Position numbers and translations under genes: made by a program. From Pseudomonas sp. ANT_H12B (GTDB lineage: Bacteria; Pseudomonadota; Gammaproteobacteria; Pseudomonadales; Pseudomonadaceae), in the NCBI RefSeq assembly GCF_008369325.1, contig NZ_VOBI01000003.1, forward strand, positions 62,001 through 126,000: 64,000 nucleotides of DNA. The letters are read 5' to 3'. Below are positions 1 to 9,600 of the stretch, in pieces (the stretch's first letter is position 1; the number at the start of each line of letters is the position of its first letter). The notes beneath the pieces were generated by a model. It had not been told where the DNA came from and made no database searches. It worked only from the letters and a program-made list of their open reading frames with translations.

Positions 1-2
1 GC

Positions 3-578
3 AACGAATCAATTCGCTATCTGATTGTGCCGGGCTGGCAAGGATCGCCAGAAGATCATTGGCAAAGCCACTGGCAGAACAGCCTGCCAAACAGCGCACG
101 GGTGGAGCAGGCCGACTGGGTGACGCCGCGTCGTGAAGACTGGGTCGCGGCACTGGCCGAGGCGATTGCCGCCGACAGCACGCCGGTGATCCTGATCGCC
201 CACAGCCTGGGTTGCGTCACCGTCGCACACTGGGCTGCGACGGCGCCCGTGCAGTTTTTGCGTCAGGTTCGCGGTGCATTATTGGTCGCACCTGCGGACG
301 TCGAACGCCCGGCCTGCGCACCGGCCTTGCGCAATTTCGCACCGATTCCAACAAACCTTCTGCCGTTCCCGAGCCAGGTCGTCAGCTCCGACAACGACAG
401 CGCCGTCAGTGCGCCGCGTGCGGTGGAGCTGGCGCGCAACTGGGGTGCCGAGGCGGGCATTTTGTCGGGTGCCGGGCACATCAATGTGAAGTCCGGTCAC
501 CAGCGTTGGGAGCAAGGTTTTGCTTATCTCTATCGCCTGCAAAACCGCATGAAACATCACGCCCTGCGCCGCGCTTGA
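3..578 (+). CDS. RBBP9/YdeN-family serine hydrolase (5' partial)
   Basis: Small cytoplasmic alpha/beta hydrolase of the RBBP9/YdeN type. The frame is open to the window edge and reads NESIRYLIVPGWQGSPEDHW, so the real start lies upstream; the GTG at 27 falls inside the conserved first strand and is not the start. The nucleophile elbow is AHSLGC, the likely acid lies in the SDNDSAVS stretch and the histidine in GAGHINVKSGH, so a complete Ser-Asp-His triad is visible. About 190 residues, the family's usual size. It precedes the sigma54 activator gene by 56 bp on the same strand and may be co-transcribed. The substrate is unknown for the family in bacteria. Confidence 0.85.
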   Translation, partial: NESIRYLIVPGWQGSPEDHWQSHWQNSLPNSARVEQADWVTPRREDWVAALAEAIAADSTPVILIAHSLGCVTVAHWAATAPVQFLRQVRGALLVAPADVERPACAPALRNFAPIPTNLLPFPSQVVSSDNDSAVSAPRAVELARNWGAEAGILSGAGHINVKSGHQRWEQGFAYLYRLQNRMKHHALRRA

Positions 579-634
579 ATTTTTATTTTTTTTGAACGCC
601 CCCGTCCAATGGCGGTTTTGGGCGGGAGCCTGCC

Positions 635-1567
635 ATGAGTTTTGAAGCCTTTGGTCAGCCGCTGCTGACCTTCCCCGACGCAGAAAAAAGTCCCCTTAGC
701 ATCCGCGCCAAGGCGCTGGTATTCGTCGATCCGCGCTCTCGACAGTTGCGCCAGGAGCTGGCGCAATTGGCACCGCGCTCGATCTCGGTGTTGATCCGTG
801 GCGAAACGGGTAGCGGCAAGGAATTGCTCGCGCGGCACATCCATCGTGCCAGTGATCGCGGCGGGTTGTTCGTTTCGGTCAACTGCGGCGCGATCAGCCC
901 GACTTACGCCGATGCGGAGTTGTTCGGTTATGCGGCTGGCAGCTACAGCGGTTCGGCCAGCAGTCGTGCCGGCTGGTTTGGCTCGGCCAACGGCGGCACG
1001 CTTTATCTGGATGAAATAGGCGACTTGCCGTTGCCGATTCAGATCAAATTGCTCGCCGCCCTGGAAAACCATGAAGTCACCCGCGTCGGCGCTCACCAAC
1101 CAAGCCCCGTGGATGTGCGTCTGGTCGCGGCGACCAGCATCGACCTGGCCCAAGCGGTCGCCGCCGGAAAATTCCACGAGCGGCTTTATCACTACCTCAG
1201 CGAAGGCCAGCTCGAACTGCCGGCCTTGCGTGAGCGGGTCGGCGATATTCTGTCGCTGTCCGAATACTTCCTCGGCATCTACAGCCAGCGCCTGGACCTG
1301 CCGGTGCCGCTGATCAGCGAAGCTGCGCAGCATCTGTTAGAGCAACACAGTTGGCCGGGCAATACCCGGGAGCTGGAGAACGTCATTCACTTTGCGTTGT
1401 TGGTCAGCACTGGCGATGAGATTTTGCCGGAGCATTTGAATCTGCCTGAGGCGCCCATCTCACTGGCGCAGATCGAACGGCAAGTGGCGCAGACGATAAA
1501 AAACGGCAGCGCAGCGGAGCGATCCGCACTCAAGAGATTGCTCGAAAGCCTGACGCAGACGCTGTAG
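635..1567 (+). CDS. sigma54-dependent transcriptional activator, AAA+ core only
   Basis: 310-residue bacterial enhancer-binding protein that would remodel sigma54 RNA polymerase. Walker A is GETGSGKE (56-63), Walker B GGTLYLDE (120-127), an arginine-finger region FHERLYHYL (180-188) and the lid motif WPGNTRELENV (240-250). No receiver, GAF or PAS domain precedes the AAA+ core. The sigma54-contact loop reads GSYSGS (102-107) instead of GAFTGA, and the last 35 residues do not look like a Fis helix-turn-helix. Start chosen at ATG 635 behind GGGAG. It lies next to a solitary metQ and the sfnB genes, which suggests a role in sulfur control like SfnR; that link is inference. Confidence 0.85.
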   Translation: MSFEAFGQPLLTFPDAEKSPLSIRAKALVFVDPRSRQLRQELAQLAPRSISVLIRGETGSGKELLARHIHRASDRGGLFVSVNCGAISPTYADAELFGYAAGSYSGSASSRAGWFGSANGGTLYLDEIGDLPLPIQIKLLAALENHEVTRVGAHQPSPVDVRLVAATSIDLAQAVAAGKFHERLYHYLSEGQLELPALRERVGDILSLSEYFLGIYSQRLDLPVPLISEAAQHLLEQHSWPGNTRELENVIHFALLVSTGDEILPEHLNLPEAPISLAQIERQVAQTIKNGSAAERSALKRLLESLTQTL

Positions 1568-1730
1568 CGATCTGTATGAACAAAATGGAATATGAAAGTA
1601 AATAAAAGATATTGTTCGGGAATAAAAAATCCCGGTATTGTCCGCGTCACACCAGCAGTAGCACTTCGCTGGCACTCGTACTAAACAAGCCGTCGTCGAT
1701 GACGACCGTGATTTTCGATAAGGACACTGC

Positions 1731-2513
1731 ATGAAAAAGGTTCTGTTGTTCACCGCATTGGCGGCTGCCCTGACCGCGGGCCTGGCTCAGGCTGGCGAGA
1801 AACTGGTGGTGGCGGCGACCCCGGTTCCACATGCCGAGATTCTTGAACTGATCAAGCCAACCCTCGCCAAAGAAGGCGTGGACCTGGAGATCAAAGTCTT
1901 CACCGACTACGTTCAGCCGAACGTGCAGGTCGACCAGAAGCGTCTGGACGCCAACTACTTCCAGACCCTGCCGTACCTGAAAAGCTTCAATGAAGGCAAA
2001 GGCACTAACCTGGTGACCGTGATCGGTGTACACGTCGAACCATTCGGCGGCTACTCGAAGAAAGTCAAAAGCCTGGCTGAGCTGAAAGACGGCGCAACCA
2101 TCGCCATTCCGAACGAAGGCAGCAACAGCGGCCGTGCCCTGATCCTGCTGCAGAAGGCCGGCCTGATCGAGTTGAAAGACCCGAAAAACGCCCTGGCCAC
2201 TCCAAAAGATATCGCCAAGAACCCGCACAACTTCAAGTTCAAGGAACTGGAATCGGCCATGCTGCCGCGTGTTCTGGATCAGGTTGACCTGGACATGATC
2301 AACACCAACTACGCGCTGGAAGCGGGCCTGAACCCGGCTAAAGACGCGCTGGTGATCGAAGGTGCCGATTCGCCTTACGTGAACTTCCTGGTGGCTCGTC
2401 CGGACAACAAGGACAGCGTCGCCATCCAGAAACTGGCCAAAGCCCTGACCAGCCCGGAAGTGAAAGCATTCATCGAGAAGAAGTACAGCGGCGCGGTATT
2501 GCCGGCGTTCTGA
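1731..2513 (+). CDS. metQ: MetQ/NlpA-family methionine-binding protein (solitary)
   Basis: Periplasmic substrate-binding protein of the MetQ/NlpA family, 260 residues. The signal peptide ends LAQA-GEK with no lipobox cysteine, so it should be soluble and not a lipoprotein. Family hallmarks include ATPVPHAEIL near the N-terminus, DYVQPN, LDANYFQTLPYL and IPNEGSNSGRALILLQ. No permease or ATPase gene follows, so it probably works with the MetNI transporter encoded at 12.9-14.6 kb or with another one elsewhere. An AT-rich 160 bp leader precedes it and a strong intrinsic terminator follows. The ligand may be methionine or a related sulfur compound; which one cannot be told from sequence. Confidence 0.9.
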   Translation: MKKVLLFTALAAALTAGLAQAGEKLVVAATPVPHAEILELIKPTLAKEGVDLEIKVFTDYVQPNVQVDQKRLDANYFQTLPYLKSFNEGKGTNLVTVIGVHVEPFGGYSKKVKSLAELKDGATIAIPNEGSNSGRALILLQKAGLIELKDPKNALATPKDIAKNPHNFKFKELESAMLPRVLDQVDLDMINTNYALEAGLNPAKDALVIEGADSPYVNFLVARPDNKDSVAIQKLAKALTSPEVKAFIEKKYSGAVLPAF

Positions 2514-2542
2514 TTCGCGAGGCAAACCCTCTTCAAGGTTTC

Positions 2543-2576
2543 AACGCCGACGGCTATTACAGCGTCGGCGTTTTTT
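2543..2576 (+). terminator. intrinsic terminator after metQ
   Basis: A perfect 10-bp stem (AACGCCGACG / CGTCGGCGTT) with a 10-nt loop is followed by a T-run, 30 bp after the metQ stop. A REP element starts 2 bp downstream. Confidence 0.9.
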
Positions 2577-2578
2577 AT

Positions 2579-2609
2579 GATCGTACCCACGCAGAGCGTG
2601 GGAACGATC
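2579..2609. repeat. REP element, GTTCCCACGC family
   Basis: 31-bp near-perfect palindrome with GATCGT-CCCACGC arms around an AGAG-type centre. It matches many others in this window and has one mismatch (TACC for TTCC) in its left arm. Confidence 0.85.
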
Positions 2610-2616
2610 AGCGCTC

Positions 2617-2712
2617 TCAGGCCACCCTGGCCTTCAACGCCCTGCGCAACGCCATCAGTAATTTCACAATGTCCTGCGGATCCAGTCGCTGTGGCACTTT
2701 TACGTCAGCCAT
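2617..2712 (-). CDS. 31-residue hypothetical small protein
   Basis: Short reading frame MADVKVPQRLDPQDIVKLLM followed by a basic helix ending ALRRALKARVA. It is preceded by an excellent ribosome binding site (AAGGAAG, 7 nt before the ATG). The in-frame extension upstream of this ATG lacks a ribosome site and is rejected. The predicted peptide would form one amphipathic, positively charged helix. It sits alone between a REP and an AT-rich gap. No family is recognised; the strong ribosome site and protein-like composition are the only support. Confidence 0.5.
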   Translation of the reverse strand: MADVKVPQRLDPQDIVKLLMALRRALKARVA

Positions 2713-3078
2713 TTTCTCTTCCTTGTGATGGTTCGGCCGGGGAGTCTGGCCAAAAGCTGTACATCCTTGGAGGGGTATTTTGAAAAAAAGATCCTTCCTA
2801 CAGCGCAAAGAAAAATAGTCGTCTTCCGCTGCCGCAGCAAATCCGTGGGAGCGTTTTTTTGCGTGATATCAATATACTTTTACGGTATTTAAATTCTTTT
2901 TTTATACCTTTAAAGTCGGTGCCTGCCGGGTGGTTATCCACCGCCCATGGACTGCGCCACCGTCGCTTACCCCGCGACGTCCAGGGTGTTCAATGAACTT
3001 CGATTACGCATTCCGATCGCGCCAGCGGTGAAGAAGGGCAATATCGAGCTGCGTGATTGGCGGTTTATCAGGCACCCT
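2713..3078. other. intergenic gap, AT-rich in the middle
   Basis: No convincing gene. Roughly 2860-2915 is very AT-rich and would fit a promoter region for the small minus-strand frame at 2617-2712, but no clean -35/-10 pair can be assigned. Confidence 0.4.
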
Positions 3079-4278
3079 CTAATCCGGCCAATACCACGCC
3101 GGCTCATCCAGCACTCGCTGCCCGACAATCCCGGTCTGACCGAGTGTCTTCTCCAGCACAATGCAATTGCACTCCGGATCCTCTTGCAACGCCGAGATCA
3201 ACCGCCGCGCATGAGACACCACCCACACCTGACACTGCTCGGACGCGCGGATAATCAACCTTGCCAGCGCCGGCAACAGATCCGGATGCAGGCTGGTTTC
3301 CGGCTCGTTCAATACCATCAGCGTTGGCGGCCGAGGTGTCAGCAGTGCTGCAACCAGCAGCAAATAACGCAACGTCCCGTCCGACAACTCCGCAGCAGAC
3401 AATGGCCGCAACAAACCTTCCTGATAAAACTCGATGGCAAAGCGTCCACCGGGCAGCGATTCGATGTTCAGTCGCGCGCCGGGGAAGGCGTCGCTGATGG
3501 CCGCCCGCAGTGCCTCGGGGTCGCCGATTTCGATGATGGTCTGCAAGGCTGCCGCCAGGTCGCGACCGTCGTGGTGCAGCACTGGCGTTCGGGTGCCGAG
3601 TTGCGGTTGGCGCACGGGGGCATCGGCGTCACTGCGAAAGTGATCGTAGAAGCGCCAGCGACGGATGAACTCGCGCATTTCCAGAACCTCCGGCGAAGTA
3701 CGCAAGCTGCCAACCTGGTCGAACAGGCTGTCAAAATTCGGCGTGTGCTGGGCCAGCACGTCCCAGCTGCGGTTGGCTCGGGCGCGGATCATCGGCCCGT
3801 CGCGATCCACCAGCAGGCTCGCCGGACGATAGAACGGCCCGGCCCAGACGCATTCGCGCTTGATTTGCGGGTCAAGGCTGAAACGTGACGGAATGGGTGA
3901 ACTGTGCTCGGGTAGCATGAAGTGACCGTTGGAGTCGGGCAGCCCGAGGCTGATCGAATAACCGAAGTCTTCAGCGGAAAACCCAAGACGCAGGCGTTTG
4001 ACGCCCTGTCGCACGCTGGCCTGGACCGGAACTTCGCCATTGCGCATACGCTGGGTGATGGTTTCCGGCCCGGCCCAAAATGTCGAATCCAGCCCACCCT
4101 CGCGGGCCAATGCATTGACCACGCCGCCCTGAGCGGTTTCCGCCAGCAGGCGCAACGCGCGATAGAGGTTCGACTTACCGCTGCCGTTGGGGCCGGTGAT
4201 CAGGTTCAACCGACCCAGCGGGATCACCAATTTATTGATCGAGCGGTAATTGGCTACCGCGAGGGTTTTGAGCATCAT
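3079..4278 (-). CDS. AAA ATPase, RecF/OLD-like (AAA_21)
   Basis: 399-residue ABC-type ATPase of the RecF/OLD superfamily. Walker A is GPNGSGKS close to the N-terminus, after the typical opening LAVANYRSINKL. The ABC-signature-like region is ELSDGTLRYLLLVA and Walker B is LMVLNEPETSLHP near the C-terminus; no TOPRIM nuclease domain is visible. Start placed at the tandem ATG (4278/4275); the open frame upstream runs through a REP and is not coding. It stands alone between REPs, without a nuclease or helicase partner, so a role as a two-gene defence system is not supported here. Likely function is DNA-related ATPase; the substrate is unknown. Confidence 0.85.
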   Translation of the reverse strand: MMLKTLAVANYRSINKLVIPLGRLNLITGPNGSGKSNLYRALRLLAETAQGGVVNALAREGGLDSTFWAGPETITQRMRNGEVPVQASVRQGVKRLRLGFSAEDFGYSISLGLPDSNGHFMLPEHSSPIPSRFSLDPQIKRECVWAGPFYRPASLLVDRDGPMIRARANRSWDVLAQHTPNFDSLFDQVGSLRTSPEVLEMREFIRRWRFYDHFRSDADAPVRQPQLGTRTPVLHHDGRDLAAALQTIIEIGDPEALRAAISDAFPGARLNIESLPGGRFAIEFYQEGLLRPLSAAELSDGTLRYLLLVAALLTPRPPTLMVLNEPETSLHPDLLPALARLIIRASEQCQVWVVSHARRLISALQEDPECNCIVLEKTLGQTGIVGQRVLDEPAWYWPD

Positions 4279-4287
4279 CTTCTCACT

Positions 4288-4391
4288 GATTGTTCCCACG
4301 CTCTGCGTGGGAATGCATCCCGTGACGCTCTGCGTCACAGTGATTGCTGCGCGTCCATGGCGGCGTTACCACGCAGAGCGTGGGAACGATC
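4288..4391. repeat. REP pair (GTTCCCACGC family)
   Basis: Two REP palindromes of the GTTCCCACGC type in inverted orientation, separated by a short GTGACGCTCTGCGTCAC hairpin. The composite can fold as one long hairpin. It lies between the ATPase start and triA. Confidence 0.8.
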
Positions 4392-4490
4392 GAGTTGGAG
4401 TATAAGGATCGCCAGTGCAGACGTGGAACCCTGTTCTAAGCTCACAGTCGTATCGTCACTGGCACGAACGTACAACGCAAAGGAGTCTGC

Positions 4491-5594
4491 ATGGCGGGTC
4501 CCGGATTGAAAACAGTGGTTGGCCTGAGCCTCTTTGCTTTGCTGACCGCTTGCGGCGAAAAAACCCAGGTCGAAAAGGACCGTCCGCGGGTGTTCGTGCA
4601 AGAGGTCAAAGCGGCTGATTACGCGGCGTCGGTCACACTCACTGGCGATGTCCAGGCGCGGGTACAGACCGAACTTTCGTTTCGCGTGGGCGGCAAAATC
4701 ATCCAGCGCATGGTCGATGTCAGCGACCGGGTTTCGGCCAAACAGGTGCTCGCCAAACTCGATCCCAAGGACCTGCAAACCAGCGTCGACTCAGCCCAGG
4801 CCCAGGTTGTCGCTGAACAGGCCCGGGTCAAACAGACTGCCGCCGCGTTCGTTCGCCAGCAAAAACTCCTGCCCAAGGGCTACACCAGCCAAAGCGAATA
4901 CGATTCCGCCCAAGCCGCCTTGCGCAGCAGTCAGAGCGCCCTGACGGCCGCCCAGGCGCAACTGGCCAACGCCCGTGAACAACTGAGCTACACCGCGTTG
5001 ATTGCCGATGCGCCGGGGATCATTACCGCGCGCCAGGCTGAAGTCGGCCAAGTGGTGCAGGCCACGGTGCCGATTTTCAGCCTCGCTCGGGACGGTGAGC
5101 GCGATGCGGTGTTCAACGTTTATGAATCACTGCTGGCGGAGGCACCGGAAGATAAAACGATCGTGGTCAGCCTGCTCGACAATCCCGCGATCAAAACCAC
5201 CGGTACCGTTCGGGAAATTACGCCAGCGGTGTCCGCGCAGACCGGCACCGTGCAAGTCAAAGTCACCCTCAACGGCCTGCCCGAAGGCATGCAGCTCGGC
5301 TCGGTGGTGAGCGCCACAGCAAAGACGCCGGGCAAGTCCGCCGTTGAACTGCCCTGGTCGGCCCTGACCAAAAACCTCAGCGATCCCGCCGTATGGCTGG
5401 TGGACGGCGAGGGCAAGGCACAACTGCACTCCGTCACCGTCGGCCGCTACCTGACCGGCAAAGTCATCATCAGTGCCGGCTTGAACGCTGGTGAAAAAGT
5501 GGTTATCGCGGGCGGCCAGTTATTGCACCCCGGAGTGAAGGTGGAAATCGCCGAAAACACCTATAAGGATTTAGCCGCGGGAGCCCAGCCATGA
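4491..5594 (+). CDS. triA: RND efflux periplasmic adaptor lipoprotein, first (TriA-like)
   Basis: Membrane-fusion protein of an RND efflux pump, 367 residues. The signal peptide ends LLTAC-GEK, a good lipobox, so it should be anchored by lipid. The lipoyl half-motifs, a long coiled-coil hairpin (rich in A/Q, around residues 90-165, including LPKGYTSQSEYDSAQ) and the beta-barrel and membrane-proximal domains are in the usual order. SD AAGGAG precedes ATG 4491. It overlaps the second adaptor gene by ATGA. Two adaptors followed by an RND permease is the arrangement of triABC, the triclosan pump described in P. aeruginosa; the drug substrate here is inferred by analogy only. Confidence 0.88.
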   Translation: MAGPGLKTVVGLSLFALLTACGEKTQVEKDRPRVFVQEVKAADYAASVTLTGDVQARVQTELSFRVGGKIIQRMVDVSDRVSAKQVLAKLDPKDLQTSVDSAQAQVVAEQARVKQTAAAFVRQQKLLPKGYTSQSEYDSAQAALRSSQSALTAAQAQLANAREQLSYTALIADAPGIITARQAEVGQVVQATVPIFSLARDGERDAVFNVYESLLAEAPEDKTIVVSLLDNPAIKTTGTVREITPAVSAQTGTVQVKVTLNGLPEGMQLGSVVSATAKTPGKSAVELPWSALTKNLSDPAVWLVDGEGKAQLHSVTVGRYLTGKVIISAGLNAGEKVVIAGGQLLHPGVKVEIAENTYKDLAAGAQP

Positions 5595-6658
5595 AGCGTC
5601 TGGTGCTGGTTTTCGCGGGTGTGATGCTGGTGGCCTGCTCGAAAAAAGAGCCACCGCCGGAGCCGATACGACCGGTGTTGTCCGTCGAGGTCCAGTCCCT
5701 GGACGAGGAAAAACTTGGCCGTTTCGCCGGCAGCATTCAGGCCCGTTATGAGAGCAATGTCGGTTTCCGCGTGCCGGGTCGCATCGCCAGCCGCAATGTC
5801 GATGTCGGTGCGCAGGTCGAAAAAGGTGCCTTGCTCGCAACACTCGACCCCACCGAGCAACAGAACCAATTGCGCTCGGCTCAGGGCGATCTGGCCCGCA
5901 TCCAGGCGCAATTCATCAACGCTCAGGCCAATGCCCGGCGCCAGCAGGAATTGTTCGATCGCGGGGTGGGCGCCCAGGCGCAACTCGACATCGCCCAGAC
6001 CGATTTGAAAACCACCCAGGCTTCCCTCGATCAGGCCAAGGCCTCGGTGAGTCAAGCCAAGGACCAACTCAACTACGTCGAGTTGCACACTGACCATAAA
6101 GCGATCGTCACCGCATGGAACGCCGAAGCCGGGCAGGTCGTGACTGCAGGTCAGCAGGTGGTGACCCTGGCGCAACCGGATATCAAGGAAGCGGTGATCG
6201 ATCTGCCTGACACCCTGGTCGACCGGCTGCCGGAGGACGTGGTGTTTCAGGTCGCCGCGCAACTGGCCCCGAGCATCACCACCACCGCCATCGTGCGCGA
6301 GATCGAACCTCAGGCCCAGAGCGCGACCCGTACCCGTCGCGCCCGTCTGACCCTGACCGAAACGCCAGCGGGTTTTCGCCTGGGCACCGCGATCAGCGTG
6401 ACCCTCAGCTCCGCGATCAAACCGCGTATCGAACTGCCCCTGACCGTGCTTCAAGAGGTCGATGGCAAACCGCGGATCTGGGTCATCGACCCGCAGACAC
6501 AAACCGTTTCCCCACGGGATGTCAGCCTGATCAGCCGCACTGACAGCACGGTGGTCCTGGCCAACGGTGTGAAGTCTGGTGAACGGGTGGTCAGTGCCGG
6601 TGTGAACAGCCTGAAACCTGGGCAGAAAGTGAAAATGGACGAGGACAGCCCGCGATGA
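5591..6658 (+). CDS. triB: RND efflux periplasmic adaptor lipoprotein, second (TriB-like)
   Basis: Second membrane-fusion protein, 355 residues, with lipobox LVAC-SKK. The lipoyl domain (VGFRVPGRI, VDVGAQVEKGALLATLD), a coiled-coil hairpin (roughly 90-160) and a beta-barrel with VREIEPQAQ are visible. It differs clearly from the first adaptor and is not a recent duplicate. Start and stop overlap both neighbours by ATGA, so the three genes are translationally coupled. In the TriABC pump both adaptors are required, probably forming a mixed hexamer. Confidence 0.88.
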   Translation: MKRLVLVFAGVMLVACSKKEPPPEPIRPVLSVEVQSLDEEKLGRFAGSIQARYESNVGFRVPGRIASRNVDVGAQVEKGALLATLDPTEQQNQLRSAQGDLARIQAQFINAQANARRQQELFDRGVGAQAQLDIAQTDLKTTQASLDQAKASVSQAKDQLNYVELHTDHKAIVTAWNAEAGQVVTAGQQVVTLAQPDIKEAVIDLPDTLVDRLPEDVVFQVAAQLAPSITTTAIVREIEPQAQSATRTRRARLTLTETPAGFRLGTAISVTLSSAIKPRIELPLTVLQEVDGKPRIWVIDPQTQTVSPRDVSLISRTDSTVVLANGVKSGERVVSAGVNSLKPGQKVKMDEDSPR

Positions 6659-9600
6659 AAGGGAGTTTCAACTTATCCGAGTGGGCCCTCAAGCATCAGT
6701 CGTTTGTCTGGTATTTGATGTTCATCGCGCTGCTGATGGGCGTGTTCTCGTACATGAACCTTGGCCGCGAAGAAGACCCGTCGTTCACCATCAAAACCAT
6801 GGTGATCCAGACTCGCTGGCCCGGCGCGACCCAGGAGGAAACCCTCAAGCAGGTCACTGACCGCATTGAGAAGAAACTCGAAGAACTCGATTCCCTCGAT
6901 TACGTTAAAAGCTACACCCGCCCCGGCGAGTCGACGGTCTTCGTTAACTTGCGTGATACCACCAGTGCCAAGGACATTCCGCAAATCTGGTATCAGGTGC
7001 GCAAGAAGATCAACGACATCCGCGGTGAGTTCCCCCAAGGCCTGCAAGGTCCGGGGTTCAACGATGAGTTCGGTGACGTGTTCGGCTCGGTGTATGCCTT
7101 TACCGCCGATGGCTTGTCGATGCGCCAATTGCGCGATTACGTCGAGCAGGTCCGCGCCGAGATCCGCGAAGTCCCGGGGCTGGGCAAGGTCGAGATGGTC
7201 GGCGAGCAGGACGAAGTCCTCTACCTGAACTTTTCCACCCGCAAACTGGCGGCGCTGGGCATCGATCAGCGTCAGGTGGTGCAGAGCCTGCAATCGCAAA
7301 ACGCGGTCACGCCGGCCGGGGTGATCGAGGCCGGTCCCGAGCGGATTTCCGTGCGCACCTCCGGGCAGTTTGCCTCCGAGAAAGACCTGGCCAACGTTAA
7401 CCTGCGACTCAATGATCGCTTCTATCGCCTGGCCGATGTCGCTGAAATCAGCCGTGGTTACGTCGACCCGTCAACGCCGGAATTCCGCTTCAATGGCCAT
7501 CCCGCCATAGGCCTGGCCATCGCCATGAAGAAGGGCGGCAACATCCAGGTGTTCGGCAGCGCGCTGCACCAGCGCATGAACGACCTGACCGCCGATTTGC
7601 CGGTGGGTGTCGGCGTGCACAACGTTTCCGACCAGGCCGAAGTGGTGGAAAAAGCCGTGGGCGGCTTTACCAGTGCGCTGTTCGAGGCGGTGGTGATCGT
7701 GCTGATCGTCAGCTTCATCAGTCTCGGCGTGCGTGCCGGGCTGGTGGTGGCGTGCTCGATCCCGCTGGTGCTGGCGATGGTCTTTGTGTTCATGGAATAC
7801 AGCGGCATCACCATGCAGCGGATTTCCCTCGGCGCGTTGATCATCGCCCTCGGCTTGTTGGTGGACGACGCGATGATCACCGTCGAGATGATGGTCACGC
7901 GCCTGGAAATGGGCGAGACCAAGGAGCAGGCGGCCACGTTTGCCTACACCTCGACGGCGTTCCCGATGCTCACCGGTACGTTGGTGACGGTAGCCGGTTT
8001 TGTGCCCATCGGCCTCAACGCCAGCTCGGCCGGTGAGTACACCTTTACGCTGTTCGCGGTGATTGCGGTGGCCATGATCGTGTCGTGGATTGTCGCGGTT
8101 TTGTTCGCCCCGGTGATCGGCGTGCACATCCTCAGCGCCAACGTGAAACCTCACGCCGCAGAACCGGGACGCATCGGTCGCGCCTTCAACGGTGGCATGC
8201 TCTGGGCCATGCGCAATCGCTGGTGGGCTATCGGCATCACGATTGCGCTGTTTGTCGCGTCGGTGTTCTCCATGCAGTTTGTGCAGAATCAGTTCTTCCC
8301 GTCTTCGGACCGTCCGGAAATTCTGGTTGATCTGAACCTGCCGCAAAACGCCTCGATCGCCGAGACCCGCAAGGCTGTGGACAAACTCGAAGCGACGCTC
8401 AAGGACGACCCGGACATCGTGCGCTGGAGCACTTACATCGGCGAAGGTGCGATCCGTTTCTACCTGCCGCTCGACCAGCAATTACAGAACCCGTACTACG
8501 CGCAATTGGTGATCGTCAGCAAAGGCCTGGAATCGCGTACGGCGCTGAGCCAGCGCTTGCGTGAGCGGCTGCGCAAAGACTTCGTCGGCATCGGCAGTTA
8601 TGTTCAGGCGCTGGAAATGGGCCCGCCGGTTGGGCGGCCAATTCAGTACCGGGTCAGCGGCAAGGACATCGATCAGGTGCGCAAACACGCCATCGCCCTG
8701 GCTACCGAGCTGGATAAAAACTCGCACATTGGCGAGATCATTTACGACTGGAACGAACCGGGCAAAGTCTTGCGCATCGACATCGCGCAGGACAAGGCGC
8801 GGCAATTGGGGCTGTCCTCGGAAGATGTTGCCAACCTGATGAACAGCATCGTGGTCGGTGCGCCGGTGACGCAGGTCGACGACGATATCTATTTGATCAA
8901 CGTGGTTGGCCGCGCCGAAGACGCTGAACGCGGCACCCCGGAAACCCTGCAGAACTTGCAGATCGTTACGCCGGGCGGCACGTCGATACCGCTGCTGGCC
9001 TTCGCCACCGTGCGCTATGAACTTGAGCAACCGCTGGTCTGGCGTCGCGACCGCAAGCCGACCATCACCATCAAGGCTGCGGTGCGAGACGAAATCCAGC
9101 CGACCGATCTGGTGAAACAGCTCCAGCCCGACATCGACAAATTCGCCGCCAGTTTGCCGGTGGGTTACAAGGTCGCCACCGGGGGGACGGTGGAGGAAAG
9201 CGGCAAGGCCCAAGGGCCGATTGCCAAAGTGGTGCCGTTGATGCTGTTTTTGATGGCGACCTTTCTGATGATCCAGTTGCACAGCGTGCAGAAGCTGTTC
9301 CTGGTGGCCAGCGTCGCGCCACTCGGGCTGATCGGCGTGGTGTTGGCGCTGATCCCGACGGGTACGCCCATGGGCTTTGTGGCGATTCTGGGGATTCTGG
9401 CGCTGATCGGCATCATCATCCGCAACTCGGTGATTCTGGTGACCCAGATCGACGCCATGGAGAAGGACGGTCATGCACCGTGGGATGCGGTGGTGCAAGC
9501 CACGGAGCATCGTCGCCGACCGATTCTGCTGACAGCAGCGGCGGCGAGCCTGGGGATGATCCCGATCGCCCGGGAAGTATTCTGGGGGCCGATGGCCTAC

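Noticed and set aside
1670..1685. TGGCAC upstream of metQ, resembling a sigma54 -24 box
   Set aside because: The -12 position reads CTAAA and not TTGCA, so it is not a sigma54 promoter.
2947..3888. Plus-strand open frame of 313 codons opposite the ATPase
   Set aside because: It is the reverse-frame shadow of a real gene with Walker motifs; no ribosome site and no protein-like pattern.
3079..4278. OLD-type defence system
   Set aside because: The ATPase has no TOPRIM domain and no helicase partner next to it, so a Gabija or OLD system is not supported.
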